A stretch of DNA of 64,000 bases. Origin: Bradyrhizobium symbiodeficiens (GTDB lineage: Bacteria; Pseudomonadota; Alphaproteobacteria; Rhizobiales; Xanthobacteraceae). Positions 52,174 to 60,275 of this stretch are shown here, piece after piece; the stretch's first letter is position 1, and every line of letters starts with the position of its first letter. Both the position numbers and the translations under genes were made by a program. Below the pieces are notes generated by a model that saw only the letters and a list, made by a program, of their open reading frames with translations, was not told the origin of the DNA and searched no databases. The DNA lies in NCBI RefSeq assembly GCF_002266465.3, contig NZ_CP029427.2, positions 1,366,501-1,430,500 of the forward strand. Direction: 5' to 3'.

Positions 52174-52869
52174 ATGACCGTCTTCCAACTGAAACACTTC
52201 GCATCCACCTCCGTTCACGCCGCAGCCGACGCGATGGGCTGGAACTACGACCGCGCCGAGCTCATCGCCGACGGAATCATCCACGCGATCGGCGTCCTCT
52301 CCGGCCTCGTTGCCGCGACCGTGCTGGTGGTGCTGACGGCTGTCTATGCCGACGCCACCGACATCGTCGGCGTCTCGATCTACGTCTCGGGCCTGCTCTC
52401 GATGCTGGTGCTGTCGGCGACCTATAACCTCTGGCCGGTGTCGCCGGCGAAATGGCTGCTGCGGCGGTTCGACCATTCGGCGATCTACCTGCTGATCGCG
52501 GCGACCTATACGCCGTTCATCCTGGAGCTGAAGGACAGCGTGTTTGCACTGGCGCTGCTCGTCTGCGTCTGGTGCGTTGCTATCCTCGGCATCGTCCTCA
52601 AGCTTCGCTTCCCCGGCCGGTTCGACCGCGTCGCCGTCGGCATCTATCTCGCGATGGGCTGGAGCGGCGTGATGCTCTACGACGCCGTGGTCAAGGCGCT
52701 GCCCGCGCTGGTGCTGAGCTTCATCCTCGCGGGCGGCCTGCTCTACAGCTTCGGCGTGATTTTTCACGCCTGGCGGCGGCTGCGCTTCCAGAATGCGATC
52801 TGGCACGGCTTTGTCTTGGCCGGCGCGGCATGCCATTATACCGCGGTGCTCGACCTCGTGTTGAGCTGA
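52174..52869 (+). CDS. hemolysin III/TrhA-family membrane protein
   Basis: The protein has 231 residues with seven membrane helices. The PAQR/HlyIII metal motifs are present: ELIADGIIHAIGV, RRFDHSAIYLLIAATYTPFIL and NAIWHGFVLAGAACHYTAV with their His residues. Members of this family affect membrane energetics and fatty acid composition; haemolysin activity is not implied. An unassigned TTG lies four codons upstream and either start lacks a strong ribosome-binding site. The SDR gene follows on the same strand 51 bases on. Confidence 0.88.
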   Translation: MTVFQLKHFASTSVHAAADAMGWNYDRAELIADGIIHAIGVLSGLVAATVLVVLTAVYADATDIVGVSIYVSGLLSMLVLSATYNLWPVSPAKWLLRRFDHSAIYLLIAATYTPFILELKDSVFALALLVCVWCVAILGIVLKLRFPGRFDRVAVGIYLAMGWSGVMLYDAVVKALPALVLSFILAGGLLYSFGVIFHAWRRLRFQNAIWHGFVLAGAACHYTAVLDLVLS

Positions 52870-52920
52870 ACAATTCCCGCCCAGCGGGATAAGACGAGCG
52901 GTAAGAAGAGGAGACGTCGC

Positions 52921-53715
52921 ATGCAGGTGACCGGCAAGGTCGTGGTCGTCACGGGCGGCGCCAATGGCATCGGCAAGGCGCTGTGTGAGGCTTTTCACAA
53001 CGCGGGGGCGGCCAAGGTCGTGGTCGCGGACATGGACGCCGACAACGCAAGGGCTGTCGCGGCGATGGTGGATGGCGCGGCCTTCAAATGCGATGTCGCG
53101 CAGGAAAAGGATATCGCGCACGTCATCGAGGAGACCGAGCGGCAGTTCGGGCCCATCGATCTGTTCTGCTCCAATGCCGGTATCGGCGGCGGATTCGATC
53201 CGATGTCGGTCAATGCCGGCGGTGCCTCCGACGAGCCCTGGCAGCGCAGCTGGGCGATCCACGTCATGGCCCATGTCTATGCCGCGCGGCATCTCATCCC
53301 CCGCATGAAGGCGCGCGGCGGCGGCTATTTCCTCAACACGATCTCGGCCGCGGGCCTCCTGTCCCAGGTCGGCAGCCCTGCTTATTCCACCACCAAGCAC
53401 GCCGCGGTGGGCTTTGCCGAGAATCTCGCGATCTCGCACAAGGCCGACAACATCAAGGTCTCGATCCTCTGCCCGCAGGGCGTCGACACCAACATGCTGC
53501 GCTCGATCCCCAAGGGCCCGCAATCCGGCGACGGCGACCTCACGCCGGAGCAGGTTGCGAAAGACGTGCTCGCTGGCCTCGAGCAGGAGACCTTCCTGAT
53601 CCTGCCGCACCCCCAGGTGCTCGGCTACATGCGCAAGAAGACTGAGAATTACGACCGCTGGCTCGGCGGCATGGCCAAGATCCAGGCCAGGATGCGGGAA
53701 GAGTTCGGGAAGTAA
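52921..53715 (+). CDS. short-chain dehydrogenase/reductase
   Basis: The protein has 264 residues. The cofactor motif TGGANGIG is at 11-18, NAG at 85-87, and the catalytic Ser142, Tyr155 and Lys159 (YSTTK) are complete. NAD- or NADP-dependent oxidation of an alcohol or reduction of a ketone; the substrate is unknown. GGAG lies nine bases before the ATG. A C-terminal extension (TFLILPHPQVLGYMRKKTENYDRW) is of the type seen in several SDRs of CoA or steroid metabolism. Confidence 0.9.
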   Translation: MQVTGKVVVVTGGANGIGKALCEAFHNAGAAKVVVADMDADNARAVAAMVDGAAFKCDVAQEKDIAHVIEETERQFGPIDLFCSNAGIGGGFDPMSVNAGGASDEPWQRSWAIHVMAHVYAARHLIPRMKARGGGYFLNTISAAGLLSQVGSPAYSTTKHAAVGFAENLAISHKADNIKVSILCPQGVDTNMLRSIPKGPQSGDGDLTPEQVAKDVLAGLEQETFLILPHPQVLGYMRKKTENYDRWLGGMAKIQARMREEFGK

Positions 53716-53741
53716 CCGGCGCTGTTGCTGCGATTGACGCT

Positions 53742-53841
53742 GTCATGCTCCGCGAAAGCGGGGCATCTAGTACGCCGCAGCTCATCGATTGAATCACTGA
53801 CGTCACGGAGTACTGGATCGCCCGCCTTCGCGGGCGATGAC
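53742..53841. repeat. palindromic intergenic repeat, family E
   Basis: GTCATGCTCCGCGAAAGCGGGGCATCTAGTA at the left and TACTGGATCGCCCGC-CTTC-GCGGGCGATGAC at the right pair end to end, as in the copies at 32649 and 61334. It separates a convergent pair. Confidence 0.88.
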
Positions 53842-53855
53842 ACCGTGAGTACAGC

Positions 53856-54311
53856 TTACACCACCGCCTTCTCCTCCACCCGGCTCGCCCGCAACGCCCG
53901 CGCATAGAGCATCATGCCTTCGCGGACCTTGCGCTGCTCCACTTCTGTCAACGCCGCCAGCGCGCCGCGCACCTGCTGCCGGCCGAACGCGTGCAGCGCG
54001 TCCAGCGTGCGCCGGCCCTTCGCCGTCAGCGACAGCAGCTTGCTGCGTGCGTCGCTCTCATCCGGCGTCTCCCTGAGCTCGCCGCAATCGATCAGCTTGC
54101 GCACCAGGCGGCTGACGCTGGACTTCTCCAGCCGCAGGAAATCGCCGAGCTCGCCCGAATTCATGGGACCGCGGATGCCGATCTCCAGGATCGTGTGCAC
54201 GGCCGACGGCGGATAGTCCGAGGCCGCCACCGTCGCATCCATGAAGCCGAGCTCGCGCACCATCAGCCGCGAAGCGGCGCGGATGTCGTCGATCAAGGCA
54301 AGCTCGGCCAT
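53856..54311 (-). CDS. MarR-family transcriptional regulator
   Basis: The protein has 151 residues. The winged helix spans about 45-110 (AVHTILEIGIRGPMNSGELGDFLRLEKSSVSRLVRKLIDCGEL, then the wing DESDARSKLLSLTAKG). It forms a dimer and binds palindromes. The ATG is 16 bases from a perfect 21-base palindrome shared with the divergent SDR gene, so it should repress itself and that SDR and be released by a small aromatic or lipid ligand. Confidence 0.92.
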   Translation of the reverse strand: MAELALIDDIRAASRLMVRELGFMDATVAASDYPPSAVHTILEIGIRGPMNSGELGDFLRLEKSSVSRLVRKLIDCGELRETPDESDARSKLLSLTAKGRRTLDALHAFGRQQVRGALAALTEVEQRKVREGMMLYARALRASRVEEKAVV

Positions 54312-54326
54312 CTTGACTCTCTGCGC

Positions 54327-54347
54327 ATAGTTGTATCATACAACTAT
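54327..54347. promoter_or_regulatory. 21-base perfect palindrome, likely MarR operator
   Basis: ATAGTTGTAT-C-ATACAACTAT: ten-base arms and a single-base centre, no mismatch, between the MarR gene (minus) and the SDR gene (plus). The position so near the MarR start suggests direct blockage of its promoter. Confidence 0.87.
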
Positions 54348-54386
54348 ATGCGCGCAACGGCGCGCGCAAGCGTTTTGGAGTGGACC

Positions 54387-55163
54387 ATGAGCGGAGCATT
54401 GCCGGCGGGCACGCGGATGACGGGCAAGGTCTGCCTGGTGACCGGCGGCGGCAGCGGCATCGGCCGCGCCACCGCGCTGCGGATGGCGACCGAAGGCGCC
54501 GAGGCGGTCATCGTGGCGGGACGGCGTGAAGCCGAGATCGAGGCGACCGCCGCTTCATGCCGCGAGCTCGGCGCCGAGGCAATCGCGCTCAAGACCGACA
54601 TCACGCACGAGGACGAGGTCGCGCGTCTTGTCGGCACGGCGATCGAGCGTTGCGGCCGGCTCGACGTCGCCTTCAACAACGCCGGCTTCCAGGAGCGCCG
54701 CGCGCCGCTGGAAGAGCAGGGCACGGACATCTACGACAGCGTGTTCGACACCAATGTCCGCGCGCTGTTCCTGTGCCTGCGCCATCAATTGCCTGTCATG
54801 CTGGCGCAAGGGCGCGGCAGCATCGTGGTCAACGCCTCCGTCAGCGGCGTGCGCAATCCCAACCCCGGCTTCTCGCTCTACTCGGCCTCCAAGGCCGCCG
54901 CGATCTCGCTGACGCGCTCGGCGGCGATGGAGAACGCCCCGCGCGGCATCCGCATCAACGCGATCGCGCCGGGCCGCGTCGTCACCGACATGATGCTGCG
55001 CGCCGGCGTCGGCGATATCGCAACCGTCAGCGCCGGCCTGCCGCTGCGGCGGATGGGGAGCCCGGAAGAGGTGGCGGAAGCCGTGGTGTGGCTATCGTCG
55101 GATGCGTCGTCCTATGTGGTCGGACACGTGCTGGCGGCAGATGGCGGATTTTTGGCGTCGTAG
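54387..55163 (+). CDS. short-chain dehydrogenase/reductase, probably MarR-controlled
   Basis: The protein has 258 residues. The cofactor motif TGGGSGIG is at 19-26, NNAG at 97-100, the serine at 151 or 153, Tyr165 and Lys169 (YSASK). The closing GHVLAADGGFLAS is that of the FabG-like SDRs. GGAG lies seven bases before the ATG. It is divergent from the MarR gene across a perfect operator. The palindromic repeat at 55160 overlaps the stop codon. The substrate is unknown. Confidence 0.92.
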   Translation: MSGALPAGTRMTGKVCLVTGGGSGIGRATALRMATEGAEAVIVAGRREAEIEATAASCRELGAEAIALKTDITHEDEVARLVGTAIERCGRLDVAFNNAGFQERRAPLEEQGTDIYDSVFDTNVRALFLCLRHQLPVMLAQGRGSIVVNASVSGVRNPNPGFSLYSASKAAAISLTRSAAMENAPRGIRINAIAPGRVVTDMMLRAGVGDIATVSAGLPLRRMGSPEEVAEAVVWLSSDASSYVVGHVLAADGGFLAS

Positions 55164-55227
55164 CCCGGATGAGCGCAGCGATATCCGGGAGAGCGTTCCC
55201 GCATGTCGCTCCGCTCATGCGGGCTAC
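55160..55227. repeat. palindromic repeat, family G (GTAGCCCGGATGAGCGCAGCG)
   Basis: GTAGCCCGGATGAGCG at the left pairs with CGCTCATGCGGGCTAC at the right, with inner CCGGGA/TCCCGC arms. The first bases overlap the stop of the SDR gene. Confidence 0.85.
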
Positions 55228-55234
55228 GCGCGCC

Positions 55235-56857
55235 TCAATGCTTCTGCCCGTACAGCACCGGCACCGCCGAATCCACGACGACTTCCACCAGGCTCGTGCC
55301 GGCGAACGCCATCCCGCGCTTCAGCGCCTCGCCGAGTTCAGCCGCCTTGCTCACCCGCACCGCATCGCAACCCATGCCTTCGGCGAGCCGGACGAAATCG
55401 AGTCCCGGCAGCTCCAGCCCGGGCACGTTGCGCACCTGCATCACCTGGCTGAACGAGCGCATCGCGCCGTAGCCGGAATTGTTGATGACGACGATGGTGA
55501 GCGGCAGCTTGCGTTGCGCGGCGGTCCACAGCGCCTGGATCGAATACATCGCCGAGCCGTCGCCGATCAGGCACACGGTGCGGCTGTTCGGCTTGCCGAG
55601 CGCCATGCCGACGGCGGCGGGCAGGGAGTAGCCGAGGCCGCCGCTCGCCATGGTGTAAAAGCTGTCCTGGCCGCGCATCGGCATGAACTTTTGCATCGCG
55701 GGCCGGTGCGAGGGCACTTCTTCGACGAGCGAGCTGCCTTCCGGCATCGCCTGCGACAGCGCGTGCAGCAGGAATTCGACCGGCAGGGGATCGGAGGCTT
55801 GCGGTGCCGGCGGCAGCGTGCGGCCGTTTGGCGTGGCGCGCTTGCTCTCCGGCAGCAGGTCGAGCAGCAGGCTCAGCGCCGGCTTCATGGTAGCGATGAT
55901 GCTGGTGCCGATGGGCGTCACCGCCGCCGCATCCGGATCGTCCGTGATCTGGAAGATCGTCGCGCCGCCATCGAAGATCGCGGCATGGCCCTCGACGTGG
56001 AAGGTGAACACCGGCGCGCCGATCACGACGACGAGGTCGTGCTCGCGCAGCGCGTCGGAGAGTTGCGCGGGCGAAGCGTGCAGGAAGCCCGCGAATTGCG
56101 GGTGCCGCTCGGGAAACGAGCAGCGCGCCGAGAACGGGCTGACCCAGACACTCGCCTTCGCCTTCTCGGCGACGCGCACCATCAGATCGACCGCACCGGC
56201 GCGATCGATTCCGGGGCCGACCACGAGGGCAGGGTGCTTTGCCGAACCGAGCGCTGTGACCAGCGCCTTCATCGCATCGAGCTCGGGCCCGCTCTCGCGG
56301 CTGACCGTGCGCGCCTCGACCGGCGCGCAGGCATGCGTCCAGTCGTCGACCGGGATCGACACGAAGGTCGGCCCGCATGGCGGCTGCATCGCGGTGTAAT
56401 AGGCGCGTGCGATCGCGGCCGGCACGTCCTCGGGCCGCGCCGGCTCGACGCTGTATTTGACGTAAGGCCGTGGAAATTCCGAGGCGCGCTCGGCATAGAG
56501 GAACGCCTGCAAGGGCAGGATCGAGCGTGCCTGCTGGCCGGCGGTGATCACCAGCGGGGTCTGGTTGCGATGCGCGGTGTAGATGTTGCCGAGCGCGTTG
56601 CCGACGCCGGCGGCCGAATGCAGATTGACGAAGCCGGCATTGCGCGTCGCCTGCGCGTAGCCATCGGCCATGCCGACGGCGCTGGCTTCCTGCAGAGCAA
56701 GCACGTAGTCGATATCATCGGGCCAGTCGCTGAGGAACGGCAGCTCGGTCGAGCCGGGATTGCCGAATATTCTTTTGATGCCGAACGCCCGCAGCAGATC
56801 GAGCGTCGCCTGCTTGACGGTGACGGATTTGCTGCCGCTCTTGCCGTTCTTGGCCAT
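55235..56857 (-). CDS. mdlC: benzoylformate decarboxylase-type thiamine-diphosphate enzyme
   Basis: The protein has 540 residues. Active-site residues match benzoylformate decarboxylase with a shift of ten: Ser36 in GNPGSTELPFL (Ser26), Glu57 in LALQE (Glu47), His80 in NLHSAAGVGNALG (His70), and a His in GAPVFTFHVEG (His281). The thiamine diphosphate motif GDGSAMYSIQALW...NN is also present. It would turn benzoylformate into benzaldehyde and CO2 in mandelate or phenylglyoxylate catabolism. Other aromatic 2-keto acids are possible. No mandelate dehydrogenase or benzaldehyde dehydrogenase is adjacent; the neighbouring SDRs could act on related carbonyls. Confidence 0.88.
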   Translation of the reverse strand: MAKNGKSGSKSVTVKQATLDLLRAFGIKRIFGNPGSTELPFLSDWPDDIDYVLALQEASAVGMADGYAQATRNAGFVNLHSAAGVGNALGNIYTAHRNQTPLVITAGQQARSILPLQAFLYAERASEFPRPYVKYSVEPARPEDVPAAIARAYYTAMQPPCGPTFVSIPVDDWTHACAPVEARTVSRESGPELDAMKALVTALGSAKHPALVVGPGIDRAGAVDLMVRVAEKAKASVWVSPFSARCSFPERHPQFAGFLHASPAQLSDALREHDLVVVIGAPVFTFHVEGHAAIFDGGATIFQITDDPDAAAVTPIGTSIIATMKPALSLLLDLLPESKRATPNGRTLPPAPQASDPLPVEFLLHALSQAMPEGSSLVEEVPSHRPAMQKFMPMRGQDSFYTMASGGLGYSLPAAVGMALGKPNSRTVCLIGDGSAMYSIQALWTAAQRKLPLTIVVINNSGYGAMRSFSQVMQVRNVPGLELPGLDFVRLAEGMGCDAVRVSKAAELGEALKRGMAFAGTSLVEVVVDSAVPVLYGQKH

Positions 56858-56880
56858 TGGTTTCCGTCCCCTTCTTACTC

Positions 56881-56982
56881 CTCATCCTGAGGAGCGCGTC
56901 TTCGCGCGTCTCGAAGGATGAAGGCCCGGCTGGTGGCCTCGCCCTTCGAGACGCGCGCCAAGGGCGCGCTCCTCAGGGTGAG
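56881..56982. repeat. palindromic repeat, family H (CTCATCCTGAGGAGCGCG)
   Basis: CTCATCCTGAGGAGCGCG at the left pairs with CGCGCTCCTCAGGGTGAG at the right, and inner GCGCGTCTCGAAGG/CCTTCGAGACGCGC arms form a second stem. It is upstream of the decarboxylase gene and downstream of the hydratase gene. Confidence 0.85.
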
Positions 56983-56999
56983 GGTCTAGCAGCGGCGCG

Positions 57000-57851
57000 T
57001 CACCACACCGCCGTCCCTTTCATCGTCGGCTGCCCTTCCGCGTTTGCGGTCCACAGCTCCATGCACGCTTCGGTCTCGTTGGCGTTGATGGAGAACTCGG
57101 TGCCCTCGAACAGCGGCTGCAGGCCCCGATAGGTGAACTTCTTCGGCGCCTTGCCGCCGTGCAGCTTCGCTGCCATCTCGATGATCAGCGCGGCCTGCAA
57201 TGGCCCGTGGAAGATCAGGCCCGGATATCCCTCGACCTTGGTGACGTAGTCGCGATCGTAATGAATGCGATGGCCGTTGAAGGTCAGCGCGGAATAGCGG
57301 AACAGCAGCACGGGATCCGAGACATGGGTCTCGCGGTGCTGCGCCTTGGGCGGCGGTGGGGGGGCCTTCGCGCTCGCTGGCGCGTTGCTCGTCATCTCGC
57401 GATAGACGATGTCCTGGCGCTCGCGGATGGCGGTGCCGCGTGGCGAGGAGATGCTGTGCTCAACTGAAACGAAGCACAGCGTCCCGGTCGAGCCCGTCTT
57501 CACCTGCACGTCGGCAATGCGCGAGGTCCGCGTCGATTCATCGCCGACCTGCAGCGGCTGCAGGAACTCGATCTCGCCGCCGGCCCACATCCGGCGCGGC
57601 AGCGGCACCGGCGGCAGGAAGCCGCCGCGGGTCGGATGGCCGTCGGGCCCGAGCATCGACATCGGAAACACCGGCTGCGCCAGGCACCAATGCACCGTGA
57701 ACGGTGCGGCGTCACCCTTCCTGGGCTCGCCGACCTCCTGGAACAGCGTCGCACGCAGGCCCATGACGAGCTGCGCAGTGACGATGTCGGTGGCTTCCGT
57801 GCTGCGGCCGATCCATTGCCGCAAGTGTTCGATGTCGAGCTTCTCGGTCAT
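57000..57851 (-). CDS. HTD2/FAS1-like dehydratase (mesaconyl-C4/itaconyl-CoA hydratase type)
   Basis: The protein has 283 residues. The N-terminal hotdog-like half (LDIEHLRQWIGRSTEATDIV, HWCLAQPVFPMSMLGPDGHPTRGGFLPPVPLPRRMWAGGEIEF) and the C-terminal MaoC-like half (LLFRYSALTFNGHRIHYDRDYVTKVEGYPGLIFHGPLQAALI, with the catalytic Asp and His in FNGHRIHYD) give the double plan of HTD2-type hydratases. Such enzymes hydrate mesaconyl-C4-CoA, itaconyl-CoA or similar. It is the last gene of a three-gene minus-strand operon (acyl-CoA dehydrogenase, CoA-transferase, this) next to a divergent LysR gene. Confidence 0.85.
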   Translation of the reverse strand: MTEKLDIEHLRQWIGRSTEATDIVTAQLVMGLRATLFQEVGEPRKGDAAPFTVHWCLAQPVFPMSMLGPDGHPTRGGFLPPVPLPRRMWAGGEIEFLQPLQVGDESTRTSRIADVQVKTGSTGTLCFVSVEHSISSPRGTAIRERQDIVYREMTSNAPASAKAPPPPPKAQHRETHVSDPVLLFRYSALTFNGHRIHYDRDYVTKVEGYPGLIFHGPLQAALIIEMAAKLHGGKAPKKFTYRGLQPLFEGTEFSINANETEACMELWTANAEGQPTMKGTAVW

Positions 57852-57865
57852 GACGCCTCGCTCTG

Positions 57866-58969
57866 CTACTTGTTCGACTTTGGCTTTTCGCCGATCGCGG
57901 GAACAGCGCCGTAAGCGCGCGTCTCGCCGACGATGATCGGTGCCGGCGCGGGATAGCTGACGCGCCCATTCGGCGTGTCGACTTCGATGCGGCGCAGATG
58001 CGGATGCCTGGTGAGGTCGGCCATGGTGTTGACTTCGGCGAAGGCGATGTCGGCGTCCGACAGGCGCTTGAGCAGCTCGTCGCGCGTCATCTTGCCGAAG
58101 GCCTCCGCAACCGTCGTGTCGGTGAAGTCGCGGTTGCGCACGCGCTCGACCATGTTGGCGACGCGGGGATCGGCGGGAAGGTCGGGCTGATCGAGCACCT
58201 TGGCGCACAGCGTCTTCCACTCGCGCTCGCTCTGGATCGAGATCAGAATGTCCTTGCCGTCCCTCGAGGTGAACACGCCATAGGGCGCGATCGAGGGGTG
58301 GCGCAGGCCCATGCGCTTGGGCGGATTGCCGGCTTCGGAATTGAGCAGCGGCACGGTGCACCAGTCCGCCATCACGTCGAACATGGAGATGCGGATGTCA
58401 CAGCCCTTGCCGGTGCGCCCGCGTCCGATCAGTGCCTCCAGGATCGCCGCATGCGCGGTGGCGCCGGTGGCGACGTCCACGATCGACATGCCGACACGCG
58501 AGGCGCCGTCGGGATTGCCGGTGATCGAGGCGAGGCCGCTCTCGGCCTGAATCAGCAAATCATAGGCCTTGCGGTGCGCATAGGGGCCTTCGTCGCCATA
58601 GCCGGTGATTGTGCACGAGATCAGCTTCGGATAGTCCTTCAGCAGCCGCTCGCGCGAGAAGCCGAGCTTGTCCATCGAGCCGGGCTTGAGGTTCTGGATC
58701 AGCACGTCGGCGCTCGCAATCAGCTTCTCCAGCTCGGCGCAGCCTTCCTTGGTGGCGAGATCGACCACGGCCGATTGCTTGCCGCGGTTGAGCCAGACGA
58801 AATAGCTGCTCTGGCCCTTGGCCGCCGCATCATAGCCGCGGGCGAAATCGCCCTCGGGCCGCTCGATCTTGATCACCTCCGCGCCGGCATCCGCCAGCCG
58901 CGAGGAGCAGAACGGCGCCGCCACCGCCTGCTCGACCGCAATCACCCGGATCCCGTCCAATGCTCCCAT
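57866..58969 (-). CDS. CaiB/BaiF (class III) CoA-transferase
   Basis: The protein has 367 residues. Family features are MGALDGIRVIAVEQAVAAPFCSSRLADAGAEVIKIERPEGDFARGYD, the catalytic Asp in AYDLLIQAESGLASITG and VDVATGATAHAAILEAL. It transfers CoA from a donor such as succinyl-CoA to a free acid. The gaps to its neighbours are 10 and 14 bases, so all three genes share one transcript. In that set the transferase would activate the acid that the hydratase and dehydrogenase then process. Confidence 0.92.
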   Translation of the reverse strand: MGALDGIRVIAVEQAVAAPFCSSRLADAGAEVIKIERPEGDFARGYDAAAKGQSSYFVWLNRGKQSAVVDLATKEGCAELEKLIASADVLIQNLKPGSMDKLGFSRERLLKDYPKLISCTITGYGDEGPYAHRKAYDLLIQAESGLASITGNPDGASRVGMSIVDVATGATAHAAILEALIGRGRTGKGCDIRISMFDVMADWCTVPLLNSEAGNPPKRMGLRHPSIAPYGVFTSRDGKDILISIQSEREWKTLCAKVLDQPDLPADPRVANMVERVRNRDFTDTTVAEAFGKMTRDELLKRLSDADIAFAEVNTMADLTRHPHLRRIEVDTPNGRVSYPAPAPIIVGETRAYGAVPAIGEKPKSNK

Positions 58970-58979
58970 GATGGTGGCC

Positions 58980-60149
58980 TCAGTACGAGCGCGGCATGCC
59001 GAGCACGTGCTCGGCGACGAAGGACAGCACGAGATTGGTCGAGATCGGCGCGACCTGGTAGAGCCGCGTCTCGCGGAATTTGCGCTCGACGTCGTATTCC
59101 TCGGCGAAGCCGAAGCCGCCATGAGTCTGGATGCAGGCATTCGCCGCTTCCCAGGACGCGTCAGCCGCCAGCATCTTGGCCATGTTGGCCTCGGCGCCGC
59201 AGTCTAACCCGGCTTCGTATTTGCGCGTGGCTTCCTTCACCATCAGCTCGGCCGCGCGCATCGAGGCGTAGGCCTTGGCGATGGGGAATTGGATGCCCTG
59301 ATTCTGGCCGATCGGCCGGCCGAACACGCTGCGCTCCTTCGCGTAGTTGGTCGCCTTGGCGATGAACCACTTGGCGTCGCCGACGCACTCAGCCGCAATC
59401 AGGATGCGCTCGGCATTCATGCCGGAGAGGATGTAGCGAAAGCCCTTGCCCTCCTCGCCGATCAGGTTCTCCGCCGGCACCTTCATGTCGGTAAAGAACA
59501 CTTCGGTGGTGGCGTGGTTCATCATGGTGCGGATCGGGCGGATCTCGAGGCCGTTGTTCTTGGCCTCGCGCATGTCGACGATGAACACGGAGAGGCCATC
59601 CGTGCGCTTCTTGGCCTGCTCCTTCGGCGTGGTGCGCGCCAGCAGCACCATCAGGTCGGAATGCTCGGCGCGGCTGGTCCAGATCTTCTGTCCATTGACG
59701 ATGTAGCTGTCGTTGCCCTCCTTGCGCGCGAAGGTCTTCAGCGAGGAGGTGTCGGTGCCGCTGGTCGGCTCGGTGACGCCGAAGGCCTGCAGGCGCAATT
59801 CGCCGCTTGCGATTTTCGGCAGATATTTTGCCTTCTGCTCGTCGTTGCCGTGCCGCAGCACCGTGCCCATCGTGTACATCTGGGCATGGCAGCCGCCGCC
59901 GTTGCAGCCCGCGCGCTGGATCTCTTCCAGGATCGCGGCTGCCGCCGAAAGCTTCAGGCCCGCGCCGCCATATTCCTCGGGGATCAGCACCGAGAGGTAA
60001 CCGGCCTCAGTCAGCGCATCGACGAATGCCTTCGGGTAGGCCATCTCGCGATCGAGCTTGCGCCAATATTCGCCGGGAAACTGCGCGCAGAGCTTTGCGA
60101 CGGCGTCGCGGATGTCGGCGTAATCTTCGATGTGGTGTTCTTCACTCAT
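58980..60149 (-). CDS. acyl-CoA dehydrogenase
   Basis: The protein has 389 residues. The FAD/substrate motif AFGVTEPTSGTDTSSLKTFA and the C-terminal QTHGGFGFAEEYDVERKFRETRLYQVAP are complete. It is the first gene of the operon with a CoA-transferase and an HTD2-type hydratase, 126 bases from the divergent LysR gene. Electrons go to ETF. A short-chain dicarboxyl-CoA such as methylsuccinyl-CoA would fit the neighbours; that is inference. No strong Shine-Dalgarno is visible before the ATG. Confidence 0.92.
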   Translation of the reverse strand: MSEEHHIEDYADIRDAVAKLCAQFPGEYWRKLDREMAYPKAFVDALTEAGYLSVLIPEEYGGAGLKLSAAAAILEEIQRAGCNGGGCHAQMYTMGTVLRHGNDEQKAKYLPKIASGELRLQAFGVTEPTSGTDTSSLKTFARKEGNDSYIVNGQKIWTSRAEHSDLMVLLARTTPKEQAKKRTDGLSVFIVDMREAKNNGLEIRPIRTMMNHATTEVFFTDMKVPAENLIGEEGKGFRYILSGMNAERILIAAECVGDAKWFIAKATNYAKERSVFGRPIGQNQGIQFPIAKAYASMRAAELMVKEATRKYEAGLDCGAEANMAKMLAADASWEAANACIQTHGGFGFAEEYDVERKFRETRLYQVAPISTNLVLSFVAEHVLGMPRSY

Positions 60150-60232
60150 GGCGTTTCCAATTCTCTAGCGGCAGTCAAGATAACGCCGGCCGATCCCGAG
60201 GCGTTGTGGAAACAACGCCAGCCCCCTATGCT

Positions 60233-60255
60233 TATTTGTTATAGCGTATGGAATA
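60233..60255. promoter_or_regulatory. candidate LysR-type binding site
   Basis: TATT-N15-AATA with an inner ATA-GCG-TAT lies in the 126-base gap between the acyl-CoA dehydrogenase operon and the LysR gene, about 20 bases before the LysR ATG. LysR sites are often loose dyads of this form. The symmetry is weak, so confidence is low. Confidence 0.25.
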
Positions 60256-60275
60256 GCCTTCCAGGATTGGCAAGC

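Noticed and set aside
52102..53610. A 502-codon frame on the minus strand opposite the hemolysin-III and SDR genes
   Set aside because: It is the shadow of two well-supported genes in a GC-rich genome and has a His/Arg/Asp-rich composition with no motif.
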